64,000 bases of DNA from an uncultured Candidatus Thioglobus sp. (GCA_905182815.1 CAJJCX010000001.1:124001-188000); one strand, 5' to 3'. Positions 7,475 through 18,031 are shown, numbered from the stretch's first letter. Notes: generated by a model from the letters alone, not told the origin. Made by a program: numbers and translations.

Positions 7475-8464
7475 ATGAAAGATAGTCCAATAAGTTCAAC
7501 CGTTGACTTTGAAAAAGATGGCGTTCAGCATGGCTTTCTAAAGCTTCCGCATTCTCATGACGATTCTGCTTGGGGGTCAATTGTAATACCTATAACTGTT
7601 GCAAAAAATGGCCAGGGTCCAACCATTCTTTTTACTGGCGCAAATCATGGCGATGAATACGAAGGTCCAATAGCTCTGTTTGATTTGGCGAGTCAAATCA
7701 AAGCTGAAGATATTTCTGGGCGCGTCATCATTGTTCCTGGAATGAACTATCCTGCTTTTCAAGCAGGCAAGAGGACATCCCCAATTGATGGCGGCAATAT
7801 GAACCGAGTTTTTCCTGGAGATCCTGAGGGCACTTTTACTGAGAAAATTGCGGACTACTTTAATCGCAACCTTCTTCCGCTTGCTGATTTTGTTCTAGAT
7901 TTTCATTCTGGCGGAAAGACGCTTGATTTTCTGCCTTTTTGTTGTGCTCATGTATTGGAGGACAAAGAGCAGCAGGCTAAATGCATCGCAGCTATGAAGG
8001 CTTTTAATGCGCCACACTCTGTAATGCTTTTAGAGATAGATGCGGTTAATATGTACGACACTGCAGCTGAAAATATGGGTAAAGTTTTTATTAGTACCGA
8101 ACTTGCTGGTGGCGGAACGACCTCTGCCTATACTGTCGGTATTGCTAAAAAAGGAATTCGAAATATTCTTCGTCATGCCGGCATTACTAAAGGTGAGATG
8201 GAAGTCGATGAAACGCTGAATTTAGATATGCCTGATGAGCGCTGTTATGTTTTTAGTGAAACAACGGGACTGGTTGAGCACTGCGTTGATCTTGGTGATA
8301 AAGTAAAGAAAGGTCAGCTTGTTGCTAAAGTCCATAATATAGAGCGAACAGGAACAGAGCCTGTTGAGTATTTTGCTGGAATTGATGGCATATATACGGG
8401 CCGTCATTTTCCAGGACATGTTGTTAATGGTGATTTTCTTGGTATCGTTGCAGTGCCTGTCTAG
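7475..8464 (+). CDS. doeB: DoeB-like N-alpha-acetyl-diaminobutyrate deacetylase (AstE/AspA family)
   Basis: 329 residues of the succinylglutamate desuccinylase/aspartoacylase zinc-hydrolase family. Zinc ligands are visible as HGDE (His58, Glu61) and His144 in DFHSGG. The segments FEKDGVQHGFLKLP, NHGDEYEGPIALFDLA, SPIDGGNMNRVFPG and LLEIDAVNMYDTAAE match what I know of DoeB, which removes acetate from N2-acetyl-L-2,4-diaminobutyrate in ectoine breakdown. A C-terminal barrel-like tail (residues 250-329) resembles the lipoyl-like end of this family. The rest of an ectoine pathway (doeA, doeC, doeD) is absent here, so the substrate could be another N-acyl amino acid. A threonine aldolase follows 60 nt downstream. 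Confidence 0.75.
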   Translation: MKDSPISSTVDFEKDGVQHGFLKLPHSHDDSAWGSIVIPITVAKNGQGPTILFTGANHGDEYEGPIALFDLASQIKAEDISGRVIIVPGMNYPAFQAGKRTSPIDGGNMNRVFPGDPEGTFTEKIADYFNRNLLPLADFVLDFHSGGKTLDFLPFCCAHVLEDKEQQAKCIAAMKAFNAPHSVMLLEIDAVNMYDTAAENMGKVFISTELAGGGTTSAYTVGIAKKGIRNILRHAGITKGEMEVDETLNLDMPDERCYVFSETTGLVEHCVDLGDKVKKGQLVAKVHNIERTGTEPVEYFAGIDGIYTGRHFPGHVVNGDFLGIVAVPV

Positions 8465-8524
8465 GACTTATTCATCTCAAGTAATAAAAAACATTTTTAT
8501 GAATTACACTTTAAGGAGTTTTGA

Positions 8525-9553
8525 ATGAATGCATTATTTGCATCCGATAACGTAACGAGTGCTTGCCCTGAGGTCATGGACGCCGTCATAGCTGCTAATT
8601 CAGGAATTGCTGGATCTTATGGCGATGATGAATGGTCTCTAGCATTAAAAAATAGATTGTCAGAGATTTTTGAAACTGAGGTAGAGGTTTTTCTTGCGGT
8701 GACCGGAACCGCCTCAAATGCTTTAGCGCTCTCTGCTCTTGCGCCAGTCTTTGGAAAAATTTATTGCCATGAGCTATCTCATATTAATACGGATGAGTGC
8801 GGCGCGCCTGAACTTTTTACGGGCGGCGCTAAGTTAATTCCTATGCGCAGTAGTAATGGAAGAATTGATGCCGTTGATCTCGCTGAAACTATAAGAGGGT
8901 CTGGTAATGTCCATGTTACGCAGCCATCAGTGGTTAGCGTTACTATGTCCTGTGAAACGGGCACTGTTTATCAACTGGATGAAATAAAAGCTATTTCTAA
9001 AATAGCCCATGACAATAAAATGAGCGTACATATGGACGGCGCTCGATTTGCAAATGCTCTGGTCTCTCTTGACGTAAGCCCTGCAGAGATGACCTGGAAA
9101 TCTGGAGTGGATGTTCTTACATTAGGCGGCACAAAAAATGGCTGCCTTGCAGCTGAAGCGGTTATATTTTTTAAACCTGAGATGGTTGGTAATTTTCCAT
9201 TTCTTCATAAGAGGTCAGGTCAGCTGCTTTCAAAGATGCGTTTTATCTCTTCACAGCTCGAGGCTTACTTAACCGATGACGTATGGCTTAGAAATGCTCG
9301 CCATGCCAACGCAATGGCAAAAATTCTGAGTGAGGGTTTGGATTCATTTGCAAATATTAAGCTGGCATATCCAACACAGTCCAATGAGGTTTTTGTTCAT
9401 CTTCCGCGTGATGTTATAGATTATTTAAATAGTGCTGGTTACGATATTAATGAAGAGGAGCTTGATGGTAAAGCGGTTCGGTTTGTAACTGCGTGGAATT
9501 CTGAGGTGAAAGATATTAATGATCTTTTAGATACTTTAGCTCAAAAATACTGA
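8525..9553 (+). CDS. ltaE: Low-specificity L-threonine aldolase
   Basis: 342 residues, a PLP fold-type I enzyme that cleaves L-threonine/allo-threonine to glycine and acetaldehyde. The start MNALFASDNVTSACPEVMDA is characteristic. The PLP lysine is Lys204 in LGGTKNG, preceded by the cofactor-binding HMDGARFANAL (169-179). AAGGAG lies 8 nt before the ATG. It is close behind the doeB-like gene and probably shares its transcript. In such a small genome it may be a main route to glycine for one-carbon metabolism (inference). Confidence 0.92.
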   Translation: MNALFASDNVTSACPEVMDAVIAANSGIAGSYGDDEWSLALKNRLSEIFETEVEVFLAVTGTASNALALSALAPVFGKIYCHELSHINTDECGAPELFTGGAKLIPMRSSNGRIDAVDLAETIRGSGNVHVTQPSVVSVTMSCETGTVYQLDEIKAISKIAHDNKMSVHMDGARFANALVSLDVSPAEMTWKSGVDVLTLGGTKNGCLAAEAVIFFKPEMVGNFPFLHKRSGQLLSKMRFISSQLEAYLTDDVWLRNARHANAMAKILSEGLDSFANIKLAYPTQSNEVFVHLPRDVIDYLNSAGYDINEEELDGKAVRFVTAWNSEVKDINDLLDTLAQKY

Positions 9554-9599
9554 AATTGATAAAGGATTAAATCTTTTATAGATAAAGAGCCTAGCCTTG

Positions 9600-9605
9600 T
9601 ATAAT
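9600..9605 (+). promoter_or_regulatory. Candidate -10 element for ppiD and its long leader
   Basis: TATAAT at 9600-9605, with TG directly before it, lies in the gap between ltaE and ppiD. The matching -35 is poor. Transcription from here would give a leader of about 165 nt before ATG 9779. I see no known RNA in that leader, only short AT-rich inverted repeats near 9674-9692. Confidence 0.35.
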
Positions 9606-9778
9606 GCATCTGAACAAGTTTAGTGAGATGGGTAATATTGTAAGATCCTCCTAGCTAGTAAATTAATAATTAAGGGTTAACTATTAACTCTTTAAAGGGA
9701 GCTCAATTTGTATTTTTGAGTTTAAGTTTAAATGTTTGATGGCGTTATGTCTCAACACTATTGGTAGATAAAATAATT

Positions 9779-11625
9779 ATGTTAAGTGCAATAAGAAATA
9801 AATCTAAAGGTTGGGTCGCGTATCTCGTAGTAGGTCTTATAACAGTTCCATTTGCGTTATTTGGCATACAGGACTATGTAAGTAGCTCTGCAAATACTTC
9901 GATTGCAACAGTTGATGGTGAAGATATTGACGTAAACGTTTATTATCAAGAATTAAATACACAGCAAAGAAACTTACAGCAGCAGCTTGGTGCTGCGTAT
10001 TCGCAAGAGATTGATAATGCGATCAAGCAGACACTTCTTGATTCAATGATTAACGAAAAACTCATTGAGAATTTTGCGAATTCTTTAGGTATTGTGACTC
10101 TAGATGATGAGGTTCGCTCTGTTATTGAGATGAACCAAGCATTTATTGTTGATGGTAAGTTTTCTGAAGACCGTTATAGTCAGCTTTTAAGACTAAATAG
10201 TTATTCACCAGCTGGCTATGAAATTGCTCAATCAAAGGCACTAACGCGTGACCAAATTAAGCGTAATCTGAGCGGCTCTGCGTTTATTTCAACAACTCAA
10301 ATTAAGCAGCTTGATGATCTTGCATCTCAGGAGAGAGAGGTTTCATATATTGCTCTTAATACTTCAGATTTTGAGAGTCAGGTTTCTGTTTCAAAAAGTG
10401 AAATTTCAGACTATTTCAATGAAAATAGATCAAACTTTATTGAAGGCCAAAAAGTCAAAGTTGATTTTGTGGAGCTTTCATTAGGAGATATGGAGGAGCC
10501 TGCAACTCCAGACGAGGAGACTCTCCAAAGTCTTTATGATGATAATGCTGAGCTTTATACGAATCCAGAAAGAAGGCGCACCCAACATATACTTGTTGAG
10601 AGTGAAGATCTTGCGAATGAGCTACTTAGATCAAATTAATCAGGGTGCTAATTTTGATGAACTTGCAGCTGCTAATTCAGTAGACACCTCTTCTAATGAG
10701 AAGGGCGGTGATCTTGGATTTAATGAGAAAGGCCTAATAGGCGCTGAGTTTGATGAGGCTGCATTTTCTATGAATATAGGCGATGTCAGTGAGGTTGTCG
10801 CTACGGACTATGGTTTTTTCCATATTATTAAGCTTACTGATATTGAGGCCGAAACAGTCCAGTCTTTTGACGCTGTTACCGAGCAGTTAGTCGCTCTTAA
10901 TAAGAACAATGTTAGTAAAAAAATGTTGTTTGATTTATTGGAAGAATTTACAAGCCTAGCTTATGAAGAGTCTCTTGATATGGTTGCTGATCAGTTTGGC
11001 CTAAAACTTCAAACAAGTGACTACTTTGCAAATGGAAGTCAGGCGTACGATGATGCGTTTGTATCTGCTGCGTTTAGTGAGGCAGTTATTGATGAGGGCG
11101 AGAATTCAGAGGTAATTGAGCTTAGCGCTGAAAAGTTTGTCGTTCTTGCTCTTTCATCTTTGCAGCCTGAGCGCGAAAAAGAATTAGATGAGGTTGAGGA
11201 TCAAGTTGCATTGATTTTAAATAACATTGCTGCAAAAATATTGATTGAAAATTTATCACTTTCAATTGCCACTGCGCTAGTGAGTGGTGACGAGTTGATG
11301 ACTAATAAGCTATTAACTGATAATGGGCTAGAGTGGAATAACGAGGGCTGGATTTCAAGAGCTACAGAGCTGCCTTTTAACGTAACAAGTTTCGCTTTTT
11401 CAATACCTAAACCTATTGATTCAGAGCACACTTATAGTGCTCGAAATGTTAATAATTTAACTTCTTTAGTTATTGATGTAAGTGGTGTTAGACTTCCAGA
11501 GGAAGTTGCAGATAGCGGAGTTGCAGAACTTTACCTTAGTCAAGAAAACAGTGAAATGTTTGTCATCTTTGATTGAGCAGCTAAGAGAGAACGCTGAGAT
11601 AAGAATATTTTCTGATCTTCTTTAA
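9779..11625 (+). CDS. ppiD: Peptidyl-prolyl isomerase / periplasmic chaperone PpiD (frameshifted)
   Basis: An inner-membrane-anchored SurA/PpiD protein that helps outer-membrane and secreted proteins fold. The start MLSAIRNKSKGWVAYLVVGL followed by ITVPFALFGIQDY is the standard PpiD membrane anchor. The SurA-like N-terminal region follows, then a parvulin domain (QHILVESEDLANELL; later GGDLGFNEKGLIGAEFDEAAF). The frame breaks twice: near 10630, where removing one T restores ANELLDQINQG, and near 11563, where one base gives the natural ending SLIEQLRENAEIRIF...SDLL, stop at 11625. The restored length is about 615 residues, normal for PpiD. The TTG at 9761 is less likely as start. Confidence 0.88.
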
Positions 11626-11654
11626 ATTATCTCTATCAATTAAAGCTTGATCCT

Positions 11655-12440
11655 TTAAAGGTCAGGCCCTTTTTCGTAAAAGTTGTAACCTGCGTCAACA
11701 TAGGTGACTTCACCTGTGATTCCAGATGCTAGGTCTGAACATAAAAATGCAGCAGCATTTCCAACCTCTTGAATACTTACATTTCTTTTAAGGGCAGAGC
11801 TTTCAGCCGCGTGATCAAGCAGCTTACCAAAACCTTTAATGCCGCTTGCAGCAAGCGTTTTTATCGCGCCAGCAGATACTGCATTAACCCGAATACCTTT
11901 CTCACCCCCAAGGCCGCAGCCATGTACCTAACGTTAGCTTCAAGTGATGCCTTTGCAACGCCCATGACGTTATAGTTTGGAATTGCCCTAAGAGCACCTA
12001 AATAGCTAAGTGTTAATAAGGCGCCATTTTCATTAAGCATTGGGAGTGCGCGCTTTTGCAATAGCCGTAAAGCTGTATGATGAGATTTCATGAGCTTTAA
12101 GGAAGCCTTCACGCGTTGTCACTTCAACATAATTACCATCTAGCTCTGCTCTATCTGCAAACGCAACTGAGTGAACGATGATGTCAAAATTAGCCCAAGA
12201 CTTCTTAAGTTCAGCAAAGGTCTCATTAATTTGTTCATCACTAGAGACGTCACAGGGAATGACAATTGAGGAGTTACAGATCTCAGCGCATTTTTCGACG
12301 CGACTTTTGAGTTTGTCAGTTTGATAGGTAAAGGCAACTTCGCAGCCATTTGCCGCCATAGATTCAGCAATACCCCATGCAATTGAGCGATTAGATGCAA
12401 CGCCAATGATTAGTGCTTTTTTACCTGTTAAAAACCCCAT
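11655..12440 (-). CDS. fabI: Enoyl-[acyl-carrier-protein] reductase (NADH) FabI (frameshifted)
   Basis: The last reductive step of fatty-acid elongation, a short-chain dehydrogenase. [20 protein letters not shown] opens the NADH-binding domain. The catalytic Tyr-x6-Lys is seen in [11 protein letters not shown], and the substrate loop reads [20 protein letters not shown] after correcting the frame. Two breaks interrupt it: near 12050 (AIAKA to ALPMLNENG, one extra base) and near 11908 (ALG to EKGIRVN, a G-run length error). The natural end is [13 protein letters not shown] at 11655. The restored length is about 261 residues, exactly FabI size. GGAG precedes ATG 12440. FabI is normally essential, so the shifts are probably sequence errors. 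Convergent with ppiD. Confidence 0.9.
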
Positions 12441-12567
12441 AAAATCTCCGCAATATTTATAATACAATTACTGATAAATTATAAACACATTGATTACAGT
12501 GGTGATGTTTACTTAGCCATTGCTGGTCAAGATTTAAAGTAAACTTTTTAATAAATCTAATTTTTTT

Positions 12568-13041
12568 ATGTTATTACTAATGAAGCACAAACTTTACTAC
12601 CTCTTATTTCTAGTATTGGTATCGCTTGATCAGGTTTCAAAACAAATTTTCATGTCCTCTTATGATTTAGGGCAGTCAGTTGCCGTTAACTCATATCTTA
12701 GCTGGACGTATCTTCAAAATACAGGCGCCGCTTTTAGTATTATGGCTGATGGCGGAATTATCCAAAAAACCTTTCTGCTGTCGGTATCTGTTTTAGTTTC
12801 TATTTGGGTCATTTTTTGGATTCAAAGAACCTCATCTCTTCATCTGCAAAAATTATTTGGTCAGTTCCTTTTGCTATCTGGCGCCGTTGGAAACCTAATC
12901 GACAGAGCCCAGTTCGGTTTTGTTGTTGACTTTATTGATGTGCACGTTAATGGCTACTACTGGCCGGTCTTTAATCTAGCGGATAGCTTTATTTTCCTGG
13001 GCGTTATACTTCTTTTGTTTGAGAGGAAATCAACTGCTTAG
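12568..13041 (+). CDS. lspA: Lipoprotein signal peptidase II
   Basis: 157 residues with four membrane helices. It cleaves signal peptides of diacylated prolipoproteins. The aspartic-protease motifs are present: GNLIDR followed by VVDFIDVHV, and PVFNLADSFI carrying the second catalytic Asp, plus the early WTYLQNTGAAFSI. The start could be ATG 12568 or ATG 12580 (MKHKLYYLLF); neither has a clear SD. Divergent from fabI. Lipoproteins in the window (44-kb cytochrome, 37- and 39.7-kb genes) are its expected substrates. Confidence 0.93.
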   Translation: MLLLMKHKLYYLLFLVLVSLDQVSKQIFMSSYDLGQSVAVNSYLSWTYLQNTGAAFSIMADGGIIQKTFLLSVSVLVSIWVIFWIQRTSSLHLQKLFGQFLLLSGAVGNLIDRAQFGFVVDFIDVHVNGYYWPVFNLADSFIFLGVILLLFERKSTA

Positions 13042-13111
13042 GGGGATTATCTTTGGGTAATGATCTTAACTGGTAGAATATTAACTTACGTTTTATACAA
13101 ACTACTTTTTC

Positions 13112-13671
13112 ATGAAGAAGCCTTCTACTTTCATTACTTTTGCTCACCAGCATTTCTGTAAGTGCAGAGCTCAGAAGATGTCTGATGAAGGTGAAACCTT
13201 AAAGTCTGACAGCTCAGAGTGGTCATGCGTGCTTGATAGATAAAGAACTCCCTAGTCTGGGAAGTTAAAAGTGCAGACGAGGGATTGCAATACGCACTTA
13301 ATACCTACACTTGGTTTGATGGGCAGAGCGGAAGAGATAGCGGGACCTTTACTAAGAATTGTTATTGGGGTAAAAACTGCAATACAAAATCTTTTATCGA
13401 GGATATTAATAAGCGCGAGCTTTGTAGCTTTACTGATTGGCGCCTGCCAACCAGAAATGAATTAAACTCGATCGTTGATTATTATGGCGATAGTGATGCG
13501 CTCATAAATACTGATTTTTTCCCAAACACTCAGATAGATACTTACTGGACCTCAACCTCGTTAAAAGACAATCCATCGCTTGCTTATGAGATCCCCTTCT
13601 TTTTTGGCGGCTCAACAGCTCGAGATAAAACGATCGATACTTTTGTAAGACTTGTAAGAAGTGCTGACTAG
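13112..13671 (+). CDS. Secreted DUF1566 (Lcl C-terminal) protein (frameshifted)
   Basis: The clear part is 13285-13671: NTYTWFDGQSG, CYWGKNCNTKSF, CSFTDWRLPTRNEL, YWTSTS and FVRLVRS, all standard DUF1566 blocks. Upstream, ATG 13112 would start a Lys-Leu-rich signal peptide, and LVWEVKSADEGLQYA is readable in another frame at about 13250-13285, so the 5' part carries at least two frame breaks. DUF1566 proteins are exported, disulphide-containing, and of unknown function. The stop overlaps the recJ start by 11 nt. Confidence 0.65.
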
Positions 13672-15353
13672 AGAGCTCGATAACGAACTGTTTGAGTCGT
13701 ACTCTGACGACATACCTCTAATTCTTAAGAGGGTCTATGCTGCTAGGTCTGTCTCTGAGTCACAGCTTTCAATGGCGCTTCCAGGACTCCTTAAGCCGAG
13801 CTTTGATCAGTTAAATATTGCTCTCGATCTTCTTGAGAAATGCATTCTTGAAGACCAGCCGTATACTCATCGTTGGAGATTTTGATGCCGACGGCGCAAC
13901 AGCAAGCGCCGTAGCAATTAAGGCTCTGCGCTTAATGGGAGCAAAGCATGTTGACTTTTTAGTTCCGAACCGCTTTAAGCATGGATACGGTTTAAGCCCA
14001 GAGATTGTTCAGGAGGCAAAGACTGACAAAGACCCAAATCTAATTATTACTGTTGACAACGGCATATCCAGTAACGAGGGCGCGGCGCTCGCAAGGTCAT
14101 TTGATATTGATGTCATCATTACCGATCACCACCTTCCCCCTAAAGTTCTTCCTGAGGCCAACTCAATCATTAACCCGAATTTAAGGGGCTGCGACTTCCC
14201 TTCTAAAAACTTAGCGGGCGTTGGCGTTTGTTTTTATTTGTTTTCAGCGCTTAAGACTCACCTGGTTGCTAAGGGTTATTTTGAAGCGCACAACATCCAA
14301 GTTCCAGATCTTCGTGAGCTTCTTGATCTTGTTGCTCTTGGAACCGTTGCAGACGTCGTAAAACTGGATCAAAACAATCGAATTCTAGTGAATGAGGGAA
14401 TTAAACGCATTCGCCAAAAACTCTGCTCAAAAGGCATTCTAGCGATACTTGAGTTAACCAAGCGTCCTATTGAAACGCTTGCAGGCTTCAGACCTCGGAT
14501 TTACAGTCGCTCCACGAATTAATGCAGCAGGGCGCTTAAGTGACATATCACAGGGAATCCGATGCCTCTTATCAGAGGATATGAATGATGCCAGAAGGTA
14601 CGCCCAAACGCTTGAAGAGTTTAATATTAAAAGGCGTGAGGAGCAGACCCGAATGCAGGATGAGGCGCTAGCCATTGTTGAAGGTCAGACCATCGATGAG
14701 AGTCAGTTTGCAATCGTTCTCTATGACGAGACATGGCATGAGGGCATTGTCGGCATCGTTGCGGGAAGCTCAAAGAAACGTATCAGTGCCCGTGCGCCGT
14801 ATTTGCAAAATCAGGCAGCGTACTAAAGGGCTCAATCCGCTCAATACCTGACGTACACATCAAAGATTTGCTTGACCTGGTTGATCGCGATAATCCAGGA
14901 CTGATTGATAAGTTTGGGGGGCACGCGATGGCCGCCGGTTTGGCGCTTTCGCCAGAGAACTTTGAAAGTTTAGTGAGGCCTTTTCTGAGGCGATTAAAAA
15001 ACATCTCGAGGGTAAGAAACCAATTATCGAGCTGATGACTGATGGCGAGCTTGAGGCTTCTGAGATAACGCTTAAGAACGCAGAGCTGCTTCGAAGCGCT
15101 TCTCCCTGGGGTCAGGGCTTTGAAGAGCCCATTTTTTATGGTGACTTTGAGCTTGTGGAGCAAAGAATTGTTGGTGAAAAACACCTCAAGTGCAATCTTA
15201 AAGTTGCTTGGCGCAAGTTCAGTTTTTGAGGGATTGCTTTTTTTCAAGGAAAAGCTTGAATCAAAGAAGGTTAGGGTTGCTTATAAGCTTAAATGTTAAT
15301 TCATTTAGAGGGAATGAATCCTTCAGCTTATGATTGAGTCAATCGCCAATTAA
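13661..15353 (+). CDS. recJ: Single-stranded-DNA exonuclease RecJ (multiple frameshifts)
   Basis: A 5'-3' ssDNA exonuclease in recombination and mismatch repair. Reading across frames gives the DHH-family motifs ILIVGDFDADG, ITVDNGIS, ITDHHLPP, the NLAGVGVCFYL region, then VAPRINAAGRLSD, DETWHEGIVGIVAG, LKGSIRSIPDVHIKD, FGGHAMAAGLALSP and the OB end LNVNSFRGNESFQLMIESIA. About seven frame changes are needed (near 13858, 14480, 14795, 14970, 15195, 15290, 15325). Most are one extra base; the one near 14970 is a missing base. The start is GTG 13661, overlapping the DUF1566 stop. The restored length is about 560 residues, normal. The density of shifts is high even for this window, so true decay is possible but not required. 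Confidence 0.85.
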
Positions 15354-15461
15354 TGGCTAAAATTCACAACCACAAATTCCCCCAACCCCCCATAGGGTTC
15401 AAAGTCAGTATATATGCAATGAAGGTGTAAATATTAATGAACAGATATGCTATCTATTTAG

Positions 15462-16832
15462 CTATCGATCAACATTTGATTCAAGGTAAGAGGTAATACT
15501 TGGAGAGGCAGAAAGGATTGCTCTATATAAATTTTTGGCTTCTGAGTTGGTTCTGTTGTTAAAAAAATCAAAGTAACATTTTTGTGTTTTAGCGATTTCA
15601 ATATCAGTAGTCGAGACGACAAAGGATAATTTGTCCCACCAAAAACCTGGAAGTTTGCCGCAATATTCAATGGCAGGCTTTGCAAATTCTTTTAATGGAT
15701 CCATTTGCACATCCTCATCTTCAGCTACGCTAACCACTAGGGTTAATTGATTATCATTTTCACGCATTGATACGAGTGTTTTAAGCCCAATACTTTGATC
15801 TAATGAACTAGTGTTGATTATTCCATTTATATGCGCTTTGTGAAGTTCATCATCATGAAGTTTTTTAGAGTCCTTGGGAGTAGACTTTGCTTCAAAGACT
15901 CCATCTAAATAGTTGATTGAAAAGACTATATCTGGCCCTGCAACTTTTGATTCATATATCTTGCCAATAAGTTTTAGCTCCATTTTATTTTTGGCCAGAG
16001 AATCTTTATATAGTTTTTCAGCTTTTTCTTTGGCGGACTTATTTTTTTGAAGCTCTTCATTGTCTTTACAGTTAAAGACATACATGATGCCCCCAGCCCA
16101 ATCTTCAACATCAATCCAGAATTCAGCAGAATTATCAAGATTAATATTTTTATAATTTAATGGTTTTGTTTTTGGGTGCTTTCTAAGTTCTATAAACAAA
16201 GGCCTTCTTGGAGCTTCATCGCTACCGATGGTGTGAGTAAAGTAAGCCATCTTTCCTACAAGATGACCGTCTTTTGTAAGCTTTATATTGATTTCATCGT
16301 TAAAATATCTGGAATCACTTGAGAGTCCTCCCATACTCTTTGACCAGGCGCCTTTAAAGTCAGTAAGTAGCCCCCTAAAAGTTATTGAGCCATAGGCCAT
16401 ATCCCAACTTTCAATCTCTCCTTCGGCTTTGTTCTCATAGACAACTCGCTTAAGGTTAAAGCCACAAATTATTTCATCTTGAATAAAGGCTAAGCGATAA
16501 TTTTTAAAGTTTCTAGTAAAGTCTGAAGCCTTCTCTTCTGGAGATATTTCCAGAAGCTCTTGCAAAATCTCATCACTAAATATAATGTCATAAATTTCAA
16601 TGCTAGGTGGTGAACTTGTCTGCACATTTTCAATTAAATGTTTTGATGCAACTTCTCCTGGACAGCTGATACCTCTTTTATTGGCTTCCTCAATAATATA
16701 TTCAGGTGGAGAAGCACTATCAAGCCATCCACACAATGCCTCATCTGGCCAGTCATCAAGATACCCAGCATTGACATTACCAATAATGCAGCTGAGTATT
16801 AGAAAACTAGTAAGGATTTTGATTATTGTCAT
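15462..16832 (-). CDS. Secreted protein of unknown function (456 aa)
   Basis: An N-terminal signal peptide (about residues 1-22, cleavage after VNA) is followed by WPDEALCGWLDSASPPEYI, a tryptophan/cysteine-containing start with IEEANKRGISCPG. The rest is mixed alpha/beta with paired Cys (ICGFNL, FNCKDNEEL, IEYCGKL, KCYFDFF) and no catalytic motif that I recognise. A short coiled segment rich in Lys/Glu lies around 263-290. It is intact, unlike neighbouring recJ. I believe the LCxWLDxxxPPEYxxxEAxxRGxxC opening recurs in exported proteins of related marine bacteria, but cannot confirm it. Confidence 0.7.
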   Translation of the reverse strand: MTIIKILTSFLILSCIIGNVNAGYLDDWPDEALCGWLDSASPPEYIIEEANKRGISCPGEVASKHLIENVQTSSPPSIEIYDIIFSDEILQELLEISPEEKASDFTRNFKNYRLAFIQDEIICGFNLKRVVYENKAEGEIESWDMAYGSITFRGLLTDFKGAWSKSMGGLSSDSRYFNDEINIKLTKDGHLVGKMAYFTHTIGSDEAPRRPLFIELRKHPKTKPLNYKNINLDNSAEFWIDVEDWAGGIMYVFNCKDNEELQKNKSAKEKAEKLYKDSLAKNKMELKLIGKIYESKVAGPDIVFSINYLDGVFEAKSTPKDSKKLHDDELHKAHINGIINTSSLDQSIGLKTLVSMRENDNQLTLVVSVAEDEDVQMDPLKEFAKPAIEYCGKLPGFWWDKLSFVVSTTDIEIAKTQKCYFDFFNNRTNSEAKNLYRAILSASPSITSYLESNVDR

Positions 16833-16873
16833 TTAGTTAAATGAATATAAGATTCTTTAAATTTCTTTGGGAA

Positions 16874-18031
16874 TCACGAAAAGAGGTAGTCAAAAACTCT
16901 TGGCAGTTTTGGTTCAAAGAATACCTTGCTTGCAATGAGGTCGTGATCCAGCCCTAAAGATTTTTCAATACAGGCGGCACACACCGATCGGTAATCAATT
17001 GTTGACATTAAATCCCTCTGCTCATACTGCTCATTTTTTGCAAGACCCGGCCAGTCAGATATAACTCTTGATTTAGAGATTGCGCCGCCTGCAATTATTC
17101 CAGCAGAGCCGTACCCATGATCTGTTCCCCTTGTACCGTTGACAGCAACCGTCCTTCCAAACTCAGTGATAGTAAGAATAATGCTATTATCCCATGCGCC
17201 TCCGAGTCCTCTTTTGTAAGCGGCAATAACCCCGTCAATTTTTGCTAAATCAATCCCATGGTCATTACCGTTCCCGTCATCTTGAGAAGCGTGCGAGTCA
17301 AATCCACTCAACCTAATAACTGAGGCTGTAGGTCCATCTTTTTTTGCCATAGCCTTGCCCGCATACTCCGCTAAACTTTGAGGATCTCTTGGCATATTTT
17401 CTAAAGTAAGTAAACTTTTTTGCTTAACTTTTTCAAATACATCACTTCCCAGCTTTCCATGCGCCGCAGTCAGTTTTTCAACTAAATTAATATTTATTTT
17501 GCTAGAATTGTTAATTTTTGCTGGAAAAAAATTATCGTTTTCACCATACCCTCTAAGTATCAGCGGCATTTCTAGTGAAAGGGCTCTACCTGGAATCTTT
17601 GCAAGCTCCAAAGATCGTCCAAGCCAGCCTGTCTTTTCAGAAAACGGAGTCAAGCCGCCTCCTTGAATTAAATTCTGACCTTCAAAGTGCGATCTTTTTT
17701 TATACGGGAAAGAGGTTGCATGAACAATTGAGGCGTTATTGGATGCCATCAAGGAGGAAAGATTTTTGAGAGAGGGGTGAAGGCCAAAAAATGAATTCAG
17801 TTTTAAATAATTTTCAGGGACAAGTATGCCTCTCATCTTTTCAAAATTTGGGTCACCAAAGGCTGGAACAGCACTTAACCCGTCCATCCCACCTTCAAGA
17901 ATAATGACCGAGATTTTCCCAGGCGGCTTGTCTTGAGTAAATCCTTGAAGTGGAATACCTGCTAAGAACAGAGACGCTCCAGAGGCCTTTAAAAAATCTC
18001 TTCTTGTTAATTTATAGTTAGGCATTTTCAA
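16874..18031 (-). CDS. DUF1501 family protein with Tat signal
   Basis: 385 residues. The N-terminus TRRDFLKASGASLFLAGI is a twin-arginine signal, so the protein is exported folded. The body has LEGGMDGLSAVPAFGDPNF, GGGLTPFSEKTGWLGRSLE, GFDSHASQDDG and TITEFGRTVAVNGTRGTDHG, the conserved features of DUF1501, related to the alkaline-phosphatase/sulfatase fold. The start overlaps the end of the DUF1800 gene by 14 nt. DUF1800-DUF1501 pairs are common in proteobacteria and planctomycetes; their reaction is not established. Confidence 0.9.
   Translation of the reverse strand: MKMPNYKLTRRDFLKASGASLFLAGIPLQGFTQDKPPGKISVIILEGGMDGLSAVPAFGDPNFEKMRGILVPENYLKLNSFFGLHPSLKNLSSLMASNNASIVHATSFPYKKRSHFEGQNLIQGGGLTPFSEKTGWLGRSLELAKIPGRALSLEMPLILRGYGENDNFFPAKINNSSKININLVEKLTAAHGKLGSDVFEKVKQKSLLTLENMPRDPQSLAEYAGKAMAKKDGPTASVIRLSGFDSHASQDDGNGNDHGIDLAKIDGVIAAYKRGLGGAWDNSIILTITEFGRTVAVNGTRGTDHGYGSAGIIAGGAISKSRVISDWPGLAKNEQYEQRDLMSTIDYRSVCAACIEKSLGLDHDLIASKVFFEPKLPRVFDYLFS

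Noticed and set aside
9554-9778. Possible structural RNA between ltaE and ppiD
   Set aside because: No match by eye to tRNA, tmRNA, 6S, SRP or RNase P features; only a plausible -10 and weak AT hairpins.
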